Shown in pieces: positions 13,215-15,074 of a stretch of DNA of 15,074 nt. The position numbers were made by a program, and so were the translations under genes. Origin of the DNA: Clostridiales bacterium (lineage in GTDB: Bacteria; Bacillota; Clostridia; Christensenellales; CAG-138). Positions within the stretch are counted from its first letter, which is position 1. Every line of letters begins with the position of its first letter. The stretch is from contig DNFZ01000132.1 of NCBI GenBank assembly GCA_003486785.1, positions 1-15,074 on the forward strand. Direction: 5' to 3'. Under the pieces are notes generated by a model. It was not told where the DNA came from. It saw only the letters and a list, made by a program, of their open reading frames with translations, and did not search any database.

Positions 13215-15074
13215 ATGAGTACGATCAAGGACGTTGCACGGCAAGCCGGCGTATCCGTCGGAACGGTTTCCAACTATATGACAGGCGCAAAAAGCGTCTC
13301 CGCCGAAATGGCCAAGCAGATACAGGCCGCCATCGACGAGCTTGGTTACCGGCCAAACTCTTACGCAAAAAACCTGCGCACCAACAACAACCTCGAAATC
13401 GGTGTGATACTGCCCAATACGTATGATCAGTACTACTCTTTCCTGCTTGCAGGCCTGGAGCAAGAGCTGAAGCACTCCGGCTATTATGTCAATCTCGCGC
13501 TCTCCGACGACGTGCCGGAAGAGGAGATTGCCATCCTGGACGGCTTCATGCGCAAAGACATGTGCGGTCTGATCGTCGTTTCGTGCCAGAACAGCTACCA
13601 GTACTTCGAGGGCAGCAAGCGCACACCTACCGTGTTCATCGACCGCAAGCCGGGGCTGTCGGACGTCAATCTTATCTCGTTTGACGCCTACGAAACCACG
13701 CGTTATCTGCTCTCGGAGCTGCATCGCGAGGGCTGCGAGACCATCGCGCTCTTTGCAGGCCCCGCCTACTTGAGCTGCGAAGCGGACAGCGCGCGGGCGT
13801 TTCGCGATTTTTGCGCGGAGCACGAAATGCCGGACGCAGAAAAATATCTGCGCCATCTGCGCTCCACGAAGGAAGAAGCCTTCCGCACCGGCGTGGAGTA
13901 CTTCAGCAGCAGCAAGCCGGACGCGGTCATCGCCACCTCGCGCAACATCACAAACGGGCTCGAGCAGGCGCTGTCTCTGCTTGGCATCTCCGTCAACAAC
14001 GATATTCGCTTTGTTTCCTTCGGGCAGGAGAACTGGAGCCGCTCGGTAACGAGCAACGGCGTGCTTCACACCATGCGCCCGGCGCACTGGCTGGGAAAAA
14101 AAGCCGCGCGCCTGCTGCTGGACAACATCAAAAGCCCGCTCATGTTTGAGAAGCAGCAGATCGTGATGCACGATAAAATCGTCGGAAAGCCGCTGTTCCG
14201 CAGCGAGGTGTTTTCGCCATCCATGATCGACCGCACACGCCCGATCAAAGTGCTGCTGCTCGACTCGCCCAACGCGCATGCGATGCTGCGCACACACTCC
14301 GACTTCACCCGGAAAACCGGGCTCAACGTGGATATCACGCTCAACGAACACGGCTCGCTGCTGCGCCGCCTGATGAACAAGGAGTCCGTATCCGAGTTTG
14401 ACGTCGTCATGTATGACAATCCCTGGCTGGATATTCTCGTGCGCGGCAGGCGCCTAGCGGATATCACCGCCTATACGGAATCGCCCGACTTCCAGCAGGA
14501 CGTTTTTCTGCCGCATCTGCTCGAAAAAGACGGCATTGTAAACGAGCGTTGCTACGGCGTGCCCTTCCTGTTCGGGCCGCAGCTGCTGCTCTATCGCAAG
14601 GATCTGTTTGAAAATCAACAGCTGCGCGAGCAGTTTGAGAAAAAATACCGCACGCGCCTGCGCGTACCCCGCACCTGGTTTGAGTTCAACATCGTCAGCA
14701 GCTTTTTCACCAGAAAATATAACCCAACCTCCCCAATCCAATACGGAACGGCCATCGCGGCGGGAAACGAAGCGATCCTCATGCCGGAGCTGATGCCGCG
14801 CGTCTGGGCATACGGCGGCTGCGTATTCGATGAGAGCGGGCGCGCTGCAACGCATACCTCCGCCTTTGTCAAGGGTGTGTCCAGTTTTATCGAAACGTTT
14901 TCCTACGCCAGCCCGAGCACACGAAACTACACGGTCGAGCAGACCGTTGCAGATTTTTACAACGGAAATATCGCCATGCTGGTCGGCTTTGCCTCCTTCG
15001 TAGCGGACGTCAACAACGACAAAAAATCCAAAATCGTCGGTAAGATCGGCTATTCCAACATCCCGGGCGGGGTT
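13215..15074 (+). CDS. LacI-family regulator fused to an extracellular solute-binding protein family 1 domain (partial, runs off right edge)
   Basis: 620 codons are open with no stop up to the window edge, so the C terminus is missing. Residues 3-22 form a LacI helix-turn-helix (IKDVARQAGVSVGTVSNYM), followed by a hinge with AKNLR (51-55). Residues about 60-335 form the usual LacI effector domain (EIGVILPN, GLIVVS, PTVFIDRKP, PDAVIATS, IRFVSFGQE, TMRPAHWLGKKAARLLL). From about residue 343 (PIKVLLLD) a second domain begins that looks like the MalE-type solute-binding family: FTRKTGLNVDI, EFDVVMYDNPWLDIL, GVPFLFGPQLLLYRKDLF (448-465), VPRTWFEF, YGTAIAAGNEAI, WAYGGCVFDESGRA (531-544), FYNGNIAMLVG (581-591) and NIPGG. 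There is no signal peptide or membrane segment, so it should be cytoplasmic and bind two ligands, or one ligand and a partner. It is divergent from the importer operon and probably controls it. Confidence 0.88.
   Translation, partial: MSTIKDVARQAGVSVGTVSNYMTGAKSVSAEMAKQIQAAIDELGYRPNSYAKNLRTNNNLEIGVILPNTYDQYYSFLLAGLEQELKHSGYYVNLALSDDVPEEEIAILDGFMRKDMCGLIVVSCQNSYQYFEGSKRTPTVFIDRKPGLSDVNLISFDAYETTRYLLSELHREGCETIALFAGPAYLSCEADSARAFRDFCAEHEMPDAEKYLRHLRSTKEEAFRTGVEYFSSSKPDAVIATSRNITNGLEQALSLLGISVNNDIRFVSFGQENWSRSVTSNGVLHTMRPAHWLGKKAARLLLDNIKSPLMFEKQQIVMHDKIVGKPLFRSEVFSPSMIDRTRPIKVLLLDSPNAHAMLRTHSDFTRKTGLNVDITLNEHGSLLRRLMNKESVSEFDVVMYDNPWLDILVRGRRLADITAYTESPDFQQDVFLPHLLEKDGIVNERCYGVPFLFGPQLLLYRKDLFENQQLREQFEKKYRTRLRVPRTWFEFNIVSSFFTRKYNPTSPIQYGTAIAAGNEAILMPELMPRVWAYGGCVFDESGRAATHTSAFVKGVSSFIETFSYASPSTRNYTVEQTVADFYNGNIAMLVGFASFVADVNNDKKSKIVGKIGYSNIPGGV

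Noticed and set aside
13194..14351. Open minus-strand frame of 385 codons opposite the fused regulator
   Set aside because: It is antisense to a well-supported gene, has no family motifs and arises from the GC-rich codon pattern of the regulator.

Overview
The window looks like part of a chromosome from a fairly GC-rich member of the Bacillota, most likely a gut or anaerobic Clostridia lineage. The reasons are the strong AGGAGG-type ribosome sites, the short lipoprotein signal followed by an Ala/Pro-rich linker on the binding protein, and the mix of protein families. The lineage is an inference. No tRNA, rRNA, CRISPR array, transposase or phage gene is visible.

Layout. Positions 1-1354 hold a plus-strand M20-family amidohydrolase with its own promoter. 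A bidirectional terminator (1482-1563) separates it from a convergent block of ten minus-strand genes (12985 down to 1723). In transcription order these are: a ribose-type (CUT2) ABC importer of ATPase, permease and lipoprotein binding protein; a FucU-type sugar mutarotase; an FGGY sugar kinase; a GatD-like polyol(-phosphate) dehydrogenase; an aldo/keto reductase; a GatZ/KbaZ protein; a LacI-family regulator; and a GatY/KbaY-like class II aldolase. Most gaps are short and two junctions are 4-base GTGA overlaps, so most of the block is probably one operon. Upstream and divergent, from 13215 to the right edge, lies a second regulator that runs out of the window.

How the genes may work together. 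The set resembles the enterobacterial galactitol/tagatose route (GatD, GatY, GatZ), but the PTS is replaced by an ABC importer, so the substrate would enter unphosphorylated. No aldose isomerase is visible. A coherent inference is: import of a hexose such as galactose or of its hexitol, anomer exchange by the mutarotase, reduction of aldose to alditol by the aldo/keto reductase, oxidation to a ketose such as tagatose by the dehydrogenase, phosphorylation by the kinase, then GatZ with the aldolase. The true substrate cannot be read from the sequence. A second kinase for a bisphosphate is also not visible, so GatZ may instead act as a ketose-6-phosphate 4-epimerase.

The most unusual item is the divergent gene at 13215. 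It encodes a LacI-type DNA-binding and effector-binding regulator fused, in one unbroken frame, to a second sugar-binding domain of the extracellular solute-binding protein family 1 (MalE-like) type, with no signal peptide. It faces a compact control region with two promoters, an 8-base inverted repeat over the importer promoter, and a LacI-type near-palindrome.
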